Shown here in pieces: positions 50,110-60,044 of a DNA stretch of 64,000 nucleotides (position 1 is its first letter; the number at the start of each line of letters is the position of its first letter). The position numbers and the translations under genes were made by a program. Source of the DNA: an uncultured Dehalococcoidia bacterium. GTDB taxonomy: Bacteria; Chloroflexota; Dehalococcoidia; Bin125. Location: contig CATQGW010000003.1 of assembly GCA_958295515.1 (NCBI GenBank), positions 205,623 to 269,622 on the forward strand, given 5' to 3'. The notes beneath the pieces were generated by a model, which had not been told where the DNA came from, made no database searches, and saw nothing but the letters and a program-made list of their open reading frames with translations.

Positions 50110-51183
50110 CTACGGCTGCGGCCACGGCTCCAGATCAATCTGCCGCCAATACCGCACCCCGTTCCGCCTCAACTCCACCGTCGCCGTCTCGCCCACTCGC
50201 AGCGTCTCCAGCGCCGCAATCAAATCGTCCACATCGCTCAGCGCAACGCCGCCAATCCCGCGCAGCACATCGCCGACCCGCAGCCCCGCCCGATCCGCCG
50301 CGCTGCCCTCCTGCACCGCCGAAATCTCCATCCCCTCCGCCAGCCCGACGCCCAGCCGCGGGTGCCGAATGTGCTCCCCGGCCGCCATCCGCGGCAGCAC
50401 CCGCTCAATCGTGTCCACCGGGATCGCAAACGCCACGCCGGTGAACGCGCGAATCGGACTCTCAATCCGGAACGGCACTCCCACCAGCGCCCCCGCCGCG
50501 TCCACCAACACCCCGCCCGAGTTGCCCGGATTCAGCGCCGCGTCGGTCTGAATGATCCCAAAATGGCTGCGCCCGCCGTTGATGATCGGCTGCACCACCC
50601 GCTCCAGCCCCGACACGATCCCCGTGCTCAGCGAGTGGCTGAACCCGTGCGGCGCGCCAATCGCCGCCACCGGATCACCCACCCGCACCGCGTCCGGATT
50701 CCCGAACGCCAGCAGCGCAATCGTCACCTCGTCGGGATCGACCCGAATCAGTGCCAGGTCGTTGGCCGGATCGCTCCCAACCAGCTCCGCCTCCGCAATC
50801 TCGCCGCTCCACGTGCGAACCCGGATCGACTGCGCCCCCTCCACCACGTGGTGGTTGGTCAGAATCTGCCCCTCGTCGTCCACGAAAAAGCCCGAGCCGC
50901 CCTGCCCGATGTTGTTCGCAATCGTCACCACCGCGGGCGCTACCCGCTCGTAGATGCGGGCCGGATCGAACGCCGCCGCAAGCGGCTGCACGCCGCTCAG
51001 CACCGGCGTCGGCTGTGCGCGCAGCCCGTCCCGACTCTCCGCCGCAGTCGCCAGCACCGGCTGCGAATTCGAGCCGCCCTCAGCCACCGGCTCCGCGCTC
51101 GTTCCCACGACGAGCAGGATCGCCGCCGCCGTGATCGCCGACATCACCGCACCGCCGCCCAGCGAGATCAGGAACGTACGCAT
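50110..51183 (-). CDS. Trypsin-like serine protease with PDZ domain (HtrA/DegP-like)
   Basis: TNHHVVEGA, NDLALIRVD, TDAALNPGNSGGVLVD, C-terminal PDZ; N-terminal TM. Confidence 0.94.
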   Translation of the reverse strand: MRTFLISLGGGAVMSAITAAAILLVVGTSAEPVAEGGSNSQPVLATAAESRDGLRAQPTPVLSGVQPLAAAFDPARIYERVAPAVVTIANNIGQGGSGFFVDDEGQILTNHHVVEGAQSIRVRTWSGEIAEAELVGSDPANDLALIRVDPDEVTIALLAFGNPDAVRVGDPVAAIGAPHGFSHSLSTGIVSGLERVVQPIINGGRSHFGIIQTDAALNPGNSGGVLVDAAGALVGVPFRIESPIRAFTGVAFAIPVDTIERVLPRMAAGEHIRHPRLGVGLAEGMEISAVQEGSAADRAGLRVGDVLRGIGGVALSDVDDLIAALETLRVGETATVELRRNGVRYWRQIDLEPWPQP

Positions 51184-51257
51184 GATGCAACTCCCTCGAA
51201 TCACGACCTGCATCTTGCTCAAGGCTACGTCCACCGCACGCAAAACGCGAAAGCCCC

Positions 51258-52190
51258 CTACTCAGGCCCCGCCAACACCTCGATTAGGATCTGAATCCGA
51301 CCCTCCGGCAGCGTCCCCAGACGCAGAAACGCCGCCTCCGACAGATCCACGTGATTCACCCCCAGCAGCCCCGTGTCCTGCACGATCACGTCCACCGAGC
51401 GCTCGCCGCGCCAGAGCCGCAGCCGCGTCCCGCACGGCCAGCTCACCGCCGCCGCGAGCTGCGGATCCTGCGGGTTGTACGGCGCGTGCGGCGGGCAGAA
51501 CATCGGCCCGCCCGCCAGCGACGGGTGGTAATACGTCGCCTCGCCCTGTACGACCCGCGCCGCCAGCTCGCCCGGCCGCACGCCCACCGCCGAATTCCAG
51601 CTCGCGCCGCTGACCCGCGTCCGCACCCACACCGCATCGCCCGGATGCAGCACCGCGAACAGCTGCTGCGCGCTCTGCCCCGGGCGGTAGTCGTACCAGC
51701 GCTGATACTCGGCGTTCCAGCGCAACGCCTCCGCGACCGGCCCATACGGATCCTCTCCGAACGCCTTCCAGACCGGCTGGTGCAGTCCCGCCCAACCCAA
51801 AAACGACCAGCCCACCGGCAGCTCGAGCGGCAGCGCAAATGCGCCCGCCGCCGGCTGCCGCCAGCTCGCCGCCCTGCTCAGCTCGAACCAGAGCGGCTGC
51901 CCGTGCCGCAGCTCGCTCAGCGTTGCGCCGGCCGCGCCGGACGCCCAATGCAGCCAGCCCTGCTCCGCCACATCCCAGCCCCAGACGACGCGCAGCGGCA
52001 ACCCCGCCAGCGCCTCGCCGGTCGCCGTATCCGGCCCGCACCACGTCGCCGCGTTCCAGCCCTCGAGCAGCGCAATCTCCCGCGTCTCCCGCGCCCCGAT
52101 CCGCTCGGGAGCCGCCGCGCCCACCGCCAGCAGCGCCGCCCCCCCGCCGATCGCTCGCAGCAGCTCCCGCCGGCTCACGCGCCGCGTCAT
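51258..52190 (-). CDS. Exported protein with Tat-like signal and RlpA-like DPBB domain at C-terminus
   Basis: MTRRVSRRELLRAIGGGAALLAVGAAA; QGEATYYHPSLAGG...CGTRLRLWRGERSVDVIVQDTGLLGVNHVDLSEAAFLRLG. Confidence 0.8.
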   Translation of the reverse strand: MTRRVSRRELLRAIGGGAALLAVGAAAPERIGARETREIALLEGWNAATWCGPDTATGEALAGLPLRVVWGWDVAEQGWLHWASGAAGATLSELRHGQPLWFELSRAASWRQPAAGAFALPLELPVGWSFLGWAGLHQPVWKAFGEDPYGPVAEALRWNAEYQRWYDYRPGQSAQQLFAVLHPGDAVWVRTRVSGASWNSAVGVRPGELAARVVQGEATYYHPSLAGGPMFCPPHAPYNPQDPQLAAAVSWPCGTRLRLWRGERSVDVIVQDTGLLGVNHVDLSEAAFLRLGTLPEGRIQILIEVLAGPE

Positions 52191-53194
52191 CGGCCTTCCG
52201 CAATCCGACGCCCCCGCCACGCATACATCGCCACCGACGCCGCCACCGCCACATTCAGACTGTCGATCTGCCCGTAGACCGGCAGCTCCACCTGCAGCGC
52301 CGCCGCGTCGAGGAACGCCTGCGGCAGACCATCCCCCTCGTTGCCCGCCACGATCAACGGCCGCTGCGGCCAGTCCGCCGACCAGACCGGCTGCGCCGCG
52401 CCGCCCTGCTGCAACGCCACAATCTCGTAGCCCTCCGCCGCCGCCCGCGCGATGCACTCGCGCGGCGTCGCCAGCACCTCCACCGGCAGCCACCAGTCCG
52501 CCCCCTTCGTCGACGGTCGATAATAGAAATCACGCCCCACAATCCAGACCGCCTCCGCCCCCGCCGCCTCCGCGCTGCGAATCAGCGCGCCCAGATTGAC
52601 CCCGTAAGAGAAGTTGAACGCCGCCACCGCGAACGAGCGCGGGCGCTCCGGCGGCGTGCCCGACGGCGGCGCAAGCCCGAACGGACGCACCGACGACAGC
52701 GCGCGGTCGCCCACATCCGGCTCACGCCCGTCGATCGTCTCGATCGCCCGCCGCGCCCGCTGCCGCACCGACGCATCGGCATCCTCCGCCAGCCCGCGCA
52801 GCAGCGGCAGCGCCGCCGAGCCGACCGCCGCCAGCGCCACGCAGGCCGCCCGCCGCGACGGCTGCCCCGCGCCCGCCAGCGCCGCCCCAAGCTGCCGGCA
52901 GACCTCCTCCGGGTTAAGCCGCGGCAGCAGCGTCATCGCCCGCCGCCGCGTCCGCCGATGCTCCGAAAGCAGCGCCGGAATCAGCGCCGCCACCGCCTCC
53001 TCCGCCGGCGCAAGCTGCAACGCAATCCGCGCCTCCCCGCGAGGAAACCCATGCCCCGCCGTCAGCGCCATCTCCACAGCCATCGCCACCCACCCCACCT
53101 CCCCCCGCTTCGCAGCTCCCCGCACCGCCAACCCAAGCGCATAAGCCTCAGCCTCGCCCTCGGGCAGCTCCGGCACGGTGCCAAGTGAATCCAT
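52187..53194 (-). CDS. SpoU/TrmH-family RNA methyltransferase with N-terminal HEAT-like repeats
   Basis: GVNLGALIRSAEAAGAEAVWIVG, IVAGNEGDGLP, DSLNVAVAASVAMYAWRG; N-terminal Ala/Arg helical repeats. Confidence 0.88.
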   Translation of the reverse strand: MDSLGTVPELPEGEAEAYALGLAVRGAAKRGEVGWVAMAVEMALTAGHGFPRGEARIALQLAPAEEAVAALIPALLSEHRRTRRRAMTLLPRLNPEEVCRQLGAALAGAGQPSRRAACVALAAVGSAALPLLRGLAEDADASVRQRARRAIETIDGREPDVGDRALSSVRPFGLAPPSGTPPERPRSFAVAAFNFSYGVNLGALIRSAEAAGAEAVWIVGRDFYYRPSTKGADWWLPVEVLATPRECIARAAAEGYEIVALQQGGAAQPVWSADWPQRPLIVAGNEGDGLPQAFLDAAALQVELPVYGQIDSLNVAVAASVAMYAWRGRRIAEGR

Positions 53195-53220
53195 CGCCGT
53201 TTCCACGTCAGGAATGTACT

Positions 53221-54195
53221 ATGGCCGTCATGCATCACGGGCGCGCCTTCTCGCTGCACACGTTCTTCCCGACCGGCGAACCGGCCGGGCTGCGGATCCT
53301 CGAAAAGGACAACTGGAGCGGACGGGCCATCGCATTCCCTCGCTCCCGAATAGCGGATGTGCGCGACGTGAGTGAGCTATCCGACGTAGGTGTCTATGTG
53401 TTGAGAGGCGCCGACGACGCGAGCGACGAGGTAGCCCACATCTACGTCGGAGAGAGCGACGATCTCCTGCGACGGTTCAATCGGCACACAGATGGGTTCG
53501 AATTCTGGACGGACGCAATCGGATTCACGAGCAAGGACGCGAACCTCAACAAGGGGCATGTGCTGTATCTCGAGGCACGACTGATTGCGCTCGCTGCTGC
53601 TGCAAACCGATGCATACTGGTAAATGTTCAGCGCCCCGCTGCTCAAGATGTTCGTCTCTCGCCGGCCGACCGGGCGAACATGGAGACCTTCCTGGAGAAC
53701 ATGCTGATCTGCCTTCGGTCCCTTTCTGTCCCCGAGTTCGAGCCAATCGATGTCCGCCACAGAGACAGCGGAACTCCTCTCAAGAAAGAAACCGACGATA
53801 CCGAGTTCACGCTAGAAGAAAAAGGCGTTTCTGCGAAGGCTGTGTGGGGAAAAGACGGATTCGTAGTGCTCGCAGGTTCGACGGCCGTACTTGAGGTTGC
53901 TCCAGGCTTCGCGAAGGGAGCGGCGTCGGCCGGCAACCGAACGTTACGGGAAAATCTGATCGAAGGCGGAATCCTGAAGGAGAACGACGGCGTCTACACA
54001 TTCACAAAAGACCATGTCTTTAAGCGCCCAAGTCCTGCGGCGACGATCGTCTTGGGAACCTCAAAAAACGGACTCGCATCGTGGAAGGACAGTGAGGGCA
54101 GAACGATCAACGAGCGCGAGGCGGCCTCGATCCCGGAGATCGATCCGCAGCTGCCCGACATCGATTTCCCTAGCAACAGCGGTGCTGCCGAATGA
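53221..54195 (+). CDS. GIY-YIG nuclease family protein with C-terminal DUF4357-like domain (copy 1)
   Basis: VGVYVLRG...AHIYVGESDDLLRRF...YLEARL; WGKDGFVVLAGS...SPAATIVLGTSKNGLASWKDSEGRTI. Confidence 0.87.
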   Translation: MAVMHHGRAFSLHTFFPTGEPAGLRILEKDNWSGRAIAFPRSRIADVRDVSELSDVGVYVLRGADDASDEVAHIYVGESDDLLRRFNRHTDGFEFWTDAIGFTSKDANLNKGHVLYLEARLIALAAAANRCILVNVQRPAAQDVRLSPADRANMETFLENMLICLRSLSVPEFEPIDVRHRDSGTPLKKETDDTEFTLEEKGVSAKAVWGKDGFVVLAGSTAVLEVAPGFAKGAASAGNRTLRENLIEGGILKENDGVYTFTKDHVFKRPSPAATIVLGTSKNGLASWKDSEGRTINEREAASIPEIDPQLPDIDFPSNSGAAE

Positions 54196-54356
54196 TCACC
54201 TCCGAAGTTGATATCCAGGCCGAACCCATCGACGGGCAGTTCCGCCGCTACCAGGTCATCAGTACCATCCACAAGATCGACTCCCGCTGCGTGCAATCCG
54301 CCGCACAGCGCCCAGACCGCGCGCTATTCGCAGATCATCGCGCGGCTATCCTGTGA
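54192..54356 (+). pseudogene. Truncated copy of the small gene at 55266..55673
   Basis: MITSEVDIQAEPIDG... versus MTTREVEIEAEPIDA...; overlaps upstream stop exactly as the intact copy does; terminates after 54 codons. Confidence 0.75.
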
Positions 54357-54372
54357 GTGAGAGAGGACTAGA

Positions 54373-55269
54373 ATGGCCAAGCCCTTCTCCCTACAAATAT
54401 TCCTCCCTTTCGGCGAACCGTCCGGTCTGCGCATCATCGACCGCGCCAACTGGACCGGCCAGGCGATCGCCTTCCCTCGCGGGCGCGTGAAGCAGGCGTT
54501 GGGCTCGGACGAGCTCCAGCGAACAGGTGTCTACATTCTCTGGAATCACGATGAATCGCTCACCGTGCCGCAGGCCTATATCGGGCAGGGCGAGCGGGTC
54601 AGCGATCGCATCGGGAGCCATGACCGCGAAAAGGAGTTCTGGACGGACGGAGTCGCGTTCACAACCAAGGACGACTCGCTCAACCGCGCCCACATTCTGT
54701 ATCTCGAGTCTCGTTTGGTGCAGATCGCAACCGAAGCCGAACGCTGTGCGTTGGAGAACCGAGTCATACCGTCGCTGCCGAACATCGGTAAGGCGGCTAC
54801 CGCCGACACCGAACGGTACCTGGACGATCTCCTCGTCTGCCTGCCCATCATCGGCGTTCGCTTCTTCGAGGCGCCTGTAGCGACGAGCAGCGAGAGTGGT
54901 GTACCCGACGGCGCGATCGAGCTGTTCTTCAAGGGCAACAAAGGCCTGGCTGCCCGCGCTTATCAGTCTGCCAATGGATTCGTGGTGCGCAAAGGTTCCT
55001 ATGCCAATGTGAACGAAGTGCCAACACTGACAAAGCACTTCCCGGGCTACGCAGCCGAACGGCGGCGACTTGCCGAGCAGGGAGTGCTCGTGAAATCGAC
55101 AACGCTGGCGGATGCCTATGAGTTCACGCGCGATCATGAATTCTCCTCGCCTACCGCCGCCGAGACCGTCATCAAAGGTATGGCAGCCGCAGGAAGGAAG
55201 GCGTGGAAGGACGAGCACGGCCGCACACTGATCGACCTCGCAGAACTCGACAGGGACGATCCGCAGTGA
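54373..55269 (+). CDS. GIY-YIG nuclease family protein with DUF4357-like domain (copy 2)
   Basis: TGVYILWN...QAYIGQGERVSDRIGSH...YLESRL; paralogous along its length to 53221..54195. Confidence 0.87.
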   Translation: MAKPFSLQIFLPFGEPSGLRIIDRANWTGQAIAFPRGRVKQALGSDELQRTGVYILWNHDESLTVPQAYIGQGERVSDRIGSHDREKEFWTDGVAFTTKDDSLNRAHILYLESRLVQIATEAERCALENRVIPSLPNIGKAATADTERYLDDLLVCLPIIGVRFFEAPVATSSESGVPDGAIELFFKGNKGLAARAYQSANGFVVRKGSYANVNEVPTLTKHFPGYAAERRRLAEQGVLVKSTTLADAYEFTRDHEFSSPTAAETVIKGMAAAGRKAWKDEHGRTLIDLAELDRDDPQ

Positions 55270-55673
55270 CCACCCGCGAAGTCGAAATCGAAGCCGAACC
55301 CATCGACGCCTACGAGGCCGCCTGCGAAGTCCTCGAAGACGCCACCACCCGAGGCGCATTCCGCGTCCTCGTTGATGAACAAGCGCACCGCTACTCGATC
55401 GGCTGGAACACCCGCATGAGCGGCTCCCGCTACGACTTCCGCTTCGAGCGGCTCGGCGCAACCCTCACCCGCGTCGAGGTTGAGCTCCAATTCTCCGGCA
55501 CGCTCGGCTCCTTCATTGGCTTCCTCCGCAGCCCCGGCAACGGCCCACATCTCGACCGCATCCTCAACGACATCCGCCAACTCGCCGAATCCGAGGAGTT
55601 CTACGAAGATCACCACGAGGAGGACGAGGAGCCGGAAGACTCCCCCGATGCAGGGAGAGACATCAGCGAGTGA
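55266..55673 (+). CDS. Hypothetical protein, overlapping partner of GIY-YIG copy 2
   Basis: GTG overlapping the TGA of the upstream gene; 135 aa with acidic C-terminus. Confidence 0.75.
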   Translation: MTTREVEIEAEPIDAYEAACEVLEDATTRGAFRVLVDEQAHRYSIGWNTRMSGSRYDFRFERLGATLTRVEVELQFSGTLGSFIGFLRSPGNGPHLDRILNDIRQLAESEEFYEDHHEEDEEPEDSPDAGRDISE

Positions 55674-55732
55674 CAGCGGGGCGTCGCCCGCCTCCCTGCT
55701 ACCCTCGCGCACGCCCAACCCAGGAGGTCCCC

Positions 55733-56554
55733 ATGCAGCTCACCGGTCTCGAACACAAAGTCGCCGTCGTCACCGGCGCCGGACGCATGCGCAGCATTGG
55801 ACGTCCCATCGCCGTCGAACTCGCCGAAGCCGGCTGCGACATCGTCCTCACCGGCACCGGCCGCGCCTCCGAAAACTACCCCGACGAAGAGAAAGCCGCC
55901 GGCTGGCGCGACATCCACTCCGTCGCCGAAGAGGTAGAGGCCGCCGGCGCACGCGCCCTCGCCACCGTCAGCGATGTCGCCGACTACGCCGCCGTCGAAC
56001 GCCTCCTCCAGCAGACCATCGACCAGTTCGGGCGCGTCGATTTCGTGATCAACAACGCCGGCGCCGCGCGCGGCGCGGACCGCGTCCCCGTCGTCGAGAT
56101 CGACCCCGAACTCTGGCGCGTCGTGATCGACGTCAACCTGACCGGCGCGTTCTACATGAGCCAGGTCTTCGGACGCCGCCTGATCGAGCAGGGCGAAGGC
56201 GGCGCGATCATCAACATCTCCTCCATCGCCGGCAAAATGCTCGGCCCCAACACCGCCGCCTACGCCGCCTCCAAGGCCGGCCTCCAGGCGCTGACCGCCT
56301 CCATGGCGCAGGAAATCGGGCGGCACGGCGTCCGCGTCAACGCCATCTGCCCCGGCATCATCGACACCTCGCGCATGGACGATCTCGGGCGTGGCGAGAC
56401 CTGGGAGGGCATGATCCGCACCCGCATCCCGATGGGCCGCGCCGGCGAGGGCGGCGACATCGCGCACATCACCACCTTCCTCTGCTCCGAGCAGGGCGAA
56501 TGGATCACCGGACAGTCCTACAATGTGGACGGCGGCACCTGCGTGCAGCACTAG
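55733..56554 (+). CDS. SDR-family oxidoreductase
   Basis: VAVVTGAGRMRSIGRPIAVELAEAG, NNAGAARG, YAASKAGLQALT. Confidence 0.94.
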   Translation: MQLTGLEHKVAVVTGAGRMRSIGRPIAVELAEAGCDIVLTGTGRASENYPDEEKAAGWRDIHSVAEEVEAAGARALATVSDVADYAAVERLLQQTIDQFGRVDFVINNAGAARGADRVPVVEIDPELWRVVIDVNLTGAFYMSQVFGRRLIEQGEGGAIINISSIAGKMLGPNTAAYAASKAGLQALTASMAQEIGRHGVRVNAICPGIIDTSRMDDLGRGETWEGMIRTRIPMGRAGEGGDIAHITTFLCSEQGEWITGQSYNVDGGTCVQH

Positions 56555-56592
56555 CCGCCCGACACCACGCCGACCGCAACAGGGAGACTCGC

Positions 56593-57384
56593 ATGGCCTA
56601 CGAATTCATCACCTACGAGCAGGACGAGCGGATCGTCACGATCACGATCAACCGCCCCGAGCGGATGAACTCGATTCACCCGCCCACCACCGCCGAACTG
56701 GCCGACGCCTGGAACACGTTCGCCAACGACGACGACGCCTGGATCGCGATCCTCACCGGCGCGGGCAGCCGCGCCTTCTCCGCCGGCAACGACCTCAAGT
56801 ACACCGCCGAAATGTCCCGCGAGGCCAACCCGCCGCGCTTCGCCCCCGTCGCCGGCGGCTTCGGCGGCATCACCGCCGACTTCAACTGCCCCAAGCCGAT
56901 GATCGCCGCCGTCAACGGCTTCGCCCTCGGCGGCGGCTGCGAAATGGCGATGGCCTGCGACATCATCGTCGCCGCCGAACACGCCGTGCTCGGCTTGCCC
57001 GAACCCAAAGTCGGCCTCATGGCCGGCGCCGGCGGCGTCCACCGAATGCCCCGCCACATCCCGCTCAAAATCGCCATGGGCTTCATGCTCACCGGCAAGC
57101 ACGTGCCCGCCGCCGAAGCCCACCGCTGGGGACTCGTCAACGAGGTCGTCCCCGCCGACGAGCTGATGCAAACCGCCCGCCGCTGGGCCGAGGAAATCCT
57201 GCTCTGCGCCCCGATCTCGGTGCGGGCCTCGAAGGAGGCGGCCTACGGCGGCCTCGAGCTCCCGCTGCCCGCCGCCCTCACCCACAACTTCCACCAGCAG
57301 CGCCTGATGTCCGGCTCCGAGGACCTAATCGAAGGCCCCCGCGCCTTCGCCGAAAAGCGCACCCCCAACTGGAAGGGCCGCTAA
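56593..57384 (+). CDS. Enoyl-CoA hydratase/isomerase family protein
   Basis: ITINRPERMNSIHPPT, GAGSRAFSAGNDLK, VNGFALGGGCEMAMACDI. Confidence 0.95.
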   Translation: MAYEFITYEQDERIVTITINRPERMNSIHPPTTAELADAWNTFANDDDAWIAILTGAGSRAFSAGNDLKYTAEMSREANPPRFAPVAGGFGGITADFNCPKPMIAAVNGFALGGGCEMAMACDIIVAAEHAVLGLPEPKVGLMAGAGGVHRMPRHIPLKIAMGFMLTGKHVPAAEAHRWGLVNEVVPADELMQTARRWAEEILLCAPISVRASKEAAYGGLELPLPAALTHNFHQQRLMSGSEDLIEGPRAFAEKRTPNWKGR

Positions 57385-57965
57385 CCCTCCACCCGCCAGC
57401 GCGGAGCCTCCGACAACTCCGCCATCCGCCGACCCGAGTCCGGCACATCGTGCCCCAGCTTCCGCCCGTACTCCTCCGCCCACACCGGCGGGAGGACCTG
57501 CTGCACCTCGTGCCAACGGATCGGCTGCTCTCCGCTGCAACGCTCCGCCTCGAACACATCCGCCAGCCAGATCGCCATATCCCCGCCGTCCATCCAGTTC
57601 ACCACCCGGCACGCCAGCCAGCCCACCACCCCGTCGAGAATCGGCAGTCCCTCCGGACCCTCGCGCCAGCCGACCCCCTCGAACTTGTCCACCTCCGTCT
57701 GCGAGCGGAAGCCCCAGTGCCGCACCCACTCCCACTGCTCGCGGTTGATCACATGCACCGCGAACCGCCCCGACGCCTCGATCAGCTCGTTCGTGTGGTT
57801 GCGCTTCTGAATCTGCACCAGCAGCCGCGGCTGCGCCGGCACAATCGACGCCGCAAACGCGCCCACCGCAATCTGCCCGCCGCGGCGATCCCCGTCCGCG
57901 GCAGTCACCACCGTCAGCGGCGACCAGAGCAGCGTCAGCAGCGAGGGCGCATCCTGCAACGGCAT
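57381..57965 (-). CDS. Flavin reductase family protein
   Basis: SPLTVVTAADGDRRGGQIAVGAFAASIVPAQPRLLVQIQKRNHTNELI FMN-binding split-barrel pattern. Confidence 0.85.
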   Translation of the reverse strand: MPLQDAPSLLTLLWSPLTVVTAADGDRRGGQIAVGAFAASIVPAQPRLLVQIQKRNHTNELIEASGRFAVHVINREQWEWVRHWGFRSQTEVDKFEGVGWREGPEGLPILDGVVGWLACRVVNWMDGGDMAIWLADVFEAERCSGEQPIRWHEVQQVLPPVWAEEYGRKLGHDVPDSGRRMAELSEAPRWRVEG

Positions 57966-57974
57966 GACAACAGG

Positions 57975-58643
57975 CTACCGCTCGCGCCGCCGCCGCCGCC
58001 ACGCCATCCAGGCCAGCGGCAGCGCGAAGAACGCCAGCAGCCCGCCCGCCGCGCCCGCCAGCAGACGCCAATCGCCCACCACGCCCTCGCCCAACACCGC
58101 CGCAATCCCCAGAATCGGCGCGCTCGCCAGCACCGAAACCACGATGTAGATGCCGAACCGCATCTGCGTCAGCCCCGCCGCATATGAGACATAATCCACT
58201 CCCGCGATCGGAAAGAGCCGCAGCACGATCAGCAGCCGCAGCCCCAGCCGCTCGCCCAACTCGTCCACCTTGTCCACCGCCGCCTGCGACATCAGCCGCC
58301 GCAGCGTCGGACGCCCCAGCTTCCGCGCCAACCAGAAGCACACCGCCGAGCCGATCGCCGTCCCGATCATCGTGTACAGAAAGCCCAGCGCCCCGCCGAA
58401 CACCGTCGCCGCGATGATCGGCGCGGGCGCCGTCGGCACCGGCGCGAACAGCATCGAGCCCGCGAAGAACGCGATGTAGGCGATCGGCCCCCACGGCCCG
58501 AGCTGCTCGATCCAGTCCGCGACATCCGTCTCAATCCACTCCTGCAGCTCATCGCGGAAGATGATGTAGGGCACCGCGATCGCCGCCGCCACGATCAACG
58601 CGGCTACGGCCAGCAGGATGATTCGCCGACGGGTCAGCTCCAC
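57975..58643 (-). CDS. TVP38/TMEM64-family membrane protein
   Basis: Multiple TM; GFLYTMIGTAIGSAVCFWLARKLGR, LRLFPIAGVDYVSYAAGLTQMRFGIYI. Confidence 0.9.
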   Translation of the reverse strand: MELTRRRIILLAVAALIVAAAIAVPYIIFRDELQEWIETDVADWIEQLGPWGPIAYIAFFAGSMLFAPVPTAPAPIIAATVFGGALGFLYTMIGTAIGSAVCFWLARKLGRPTLRRLMSQAAVDKVDELGERLGLRLLIVLRLFPIAGVDYVSYAAGLTQMRFGIYIVVSVLASAPILGIAAVLGEGVVGDWRLLAGAAGGLLAFFALPLAWMAWRRRRRER

Positions 58644-58694
58644 GCAACCGATAGTACGCGCCGTACGCTACGGTCCGAATGGGCAGGCGAATTC

Positions 58695-60044
58695 ATGACC
58701 ACCACCATCGATCGCGAATTCTTCGAGCGCCACGCCGGCTCCGCCGAGCGCGCCGCCGAAGCGCGCGAAATCTTCCCCAGCGGCGTCACCCACGACGTGC
58801 GCTACTTCGACCCCTTCGGCCTCTTCATCGACCGCGCCGTCGGCCCGCGCAAGTGGGACATCGACGGCAATGAGCTGATCGATTACGTGATGGGCCACGG
58901 CGCACTGCTCTTCGGACACAGCCACCCCTATCTGGTCGAGGCCGTCCAGCAGCAGGTCGCGCGCGGCACCCACTTGGGCGGCTCCAACGACTACGAGAGC
59001 CAGTGGGCGCAGGCCATCCGGCGGCTCCTGCCCAGCGCCGAGAAGGTGCGCTTCACCTCCTCCGGCACCGAGGCCACCATGATGGCCGTGCGCCTCGCCC
59101 GCGCCTACACGGGACGCGACCGCCTGCTCCGCCTGCGCAACCACTTCCACGGCTGGAACGACAGCGTGATGGTCGGCGGCCGCACCTCCGCCGGCGCAAT
59201 CGGCGACAGCGGCCTCTCGCGCGCGATCGGCGGCACGATCGGCGTCTTCGATCAGACCGATCTGGCCGGCATCGGAGAGGCGCTGGCGACGCGCGAGTTC
59301 GCCGCCATGATCCTCGAGCCGACCGGCTACTCCTGGGGAACCTGCCCGCTGCCGCCCGAGGTGCCCCAACAGCTGCGCGCGCTGACCGAACAGGCCGGCA
59401 CGCTGCTGATCTTCGACGAGGTCGTGACCGGCTTCCGCATCACCCGCGGCGGCGCGCAGGAGCGCCTGGGCGTCCGCCCCGACCTCACCACCCTCGCCAA
59501 AATCGCCGCCGGCGGGCTGCCCGGCGGCGCCGTCGTCGGCCGCGCCGACCTGCTCGACCAGATCGCCTTCGACGCCGGCGCAGCGCGCGTCGCCCACCCC
59601 GGCACCTTCAACGCCAACCCGCTCAGCGCCGCCGCCGGCGCGCGCATGCTCACCGCCGTCGCCGAAGAAGACCCCGTCGACGTCGCCGCCGAGCAGGCGC
59701 GGCGACTCACGCGCGGCCTCAACGACGCCCTGCGCGACGCCGAAGCGCCCGGCGCAGCCTTCGCCGACGCCTCGCTCGTCCACATCGTCCTCGGCCCCGA
59801 CCTGCCCCGCCCCGACGACGGCGTGACCTGGCGCTGGGATTCCGTCGGCGGCGCGCAGGCGTCCCTCCCCCCTACCCCCAGCGAGATCGCCTGGCCCTTC
59901 CGCCGCGCCATGGCCAACCATGGCGTCGACCTCATGGGCATGGGCGCAATCGTCTCCTGCGTCCACACCGACGCCGACATCGACGCCACCATCAACGCCT
60001 TCACCGCCTCCCTGTCCGACCTCCGCCGCGAAGAACTCCTCTAA
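58695..60044 (+). CDS. Glutamate-1-semialdehyde 2,1-aminomutase-like class III aminotransferase
   Basis: FTSSGTEATMMAVRLARAYTGRDRLLRLRNHFHGWND, LIFDEVVTGFR, TTLAKIAAGGLPGGAVVGR. Confidence 0.94.
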   Translation: MTTTIDREFFERHAGSAERAAEAREIFPSGVTHDVRYFDPFGLFIDRAVGPRKWDIDGNELIDYVMGHGALLFGHSHPYLVEAVQQQVARGTHLGGSNDYESQWAQAIRRLLPSAEKVRFTSSGTEATMMAVRLARAYTGRDRLLRLRNHFHGWNDSVMVGGRTSAGAIGDSGLSRAIGGTIGVFDQTDLAGIGEALATREFAAMILEPTGYSWGTCPLPPEVPQQLRALTEQAGTLLIFDEVVTGFRITRGGAQERLGVRPDLTTLAKIAAGGLPGGAVVGRADLLDQIAFDAGAARVAHPGTFNANPLSAAAGARMLTAVAEEDPVDVAAEQARRLTRGLNDALRDAEAPGAAFADASLVHIVLGPDLPRPDDGVTWRWDSVGGAQASLPPTPSEIAWPFRRAMANHGVDLMGMGAIVSCVHTDADIDATINAFTASLSDLRREELL

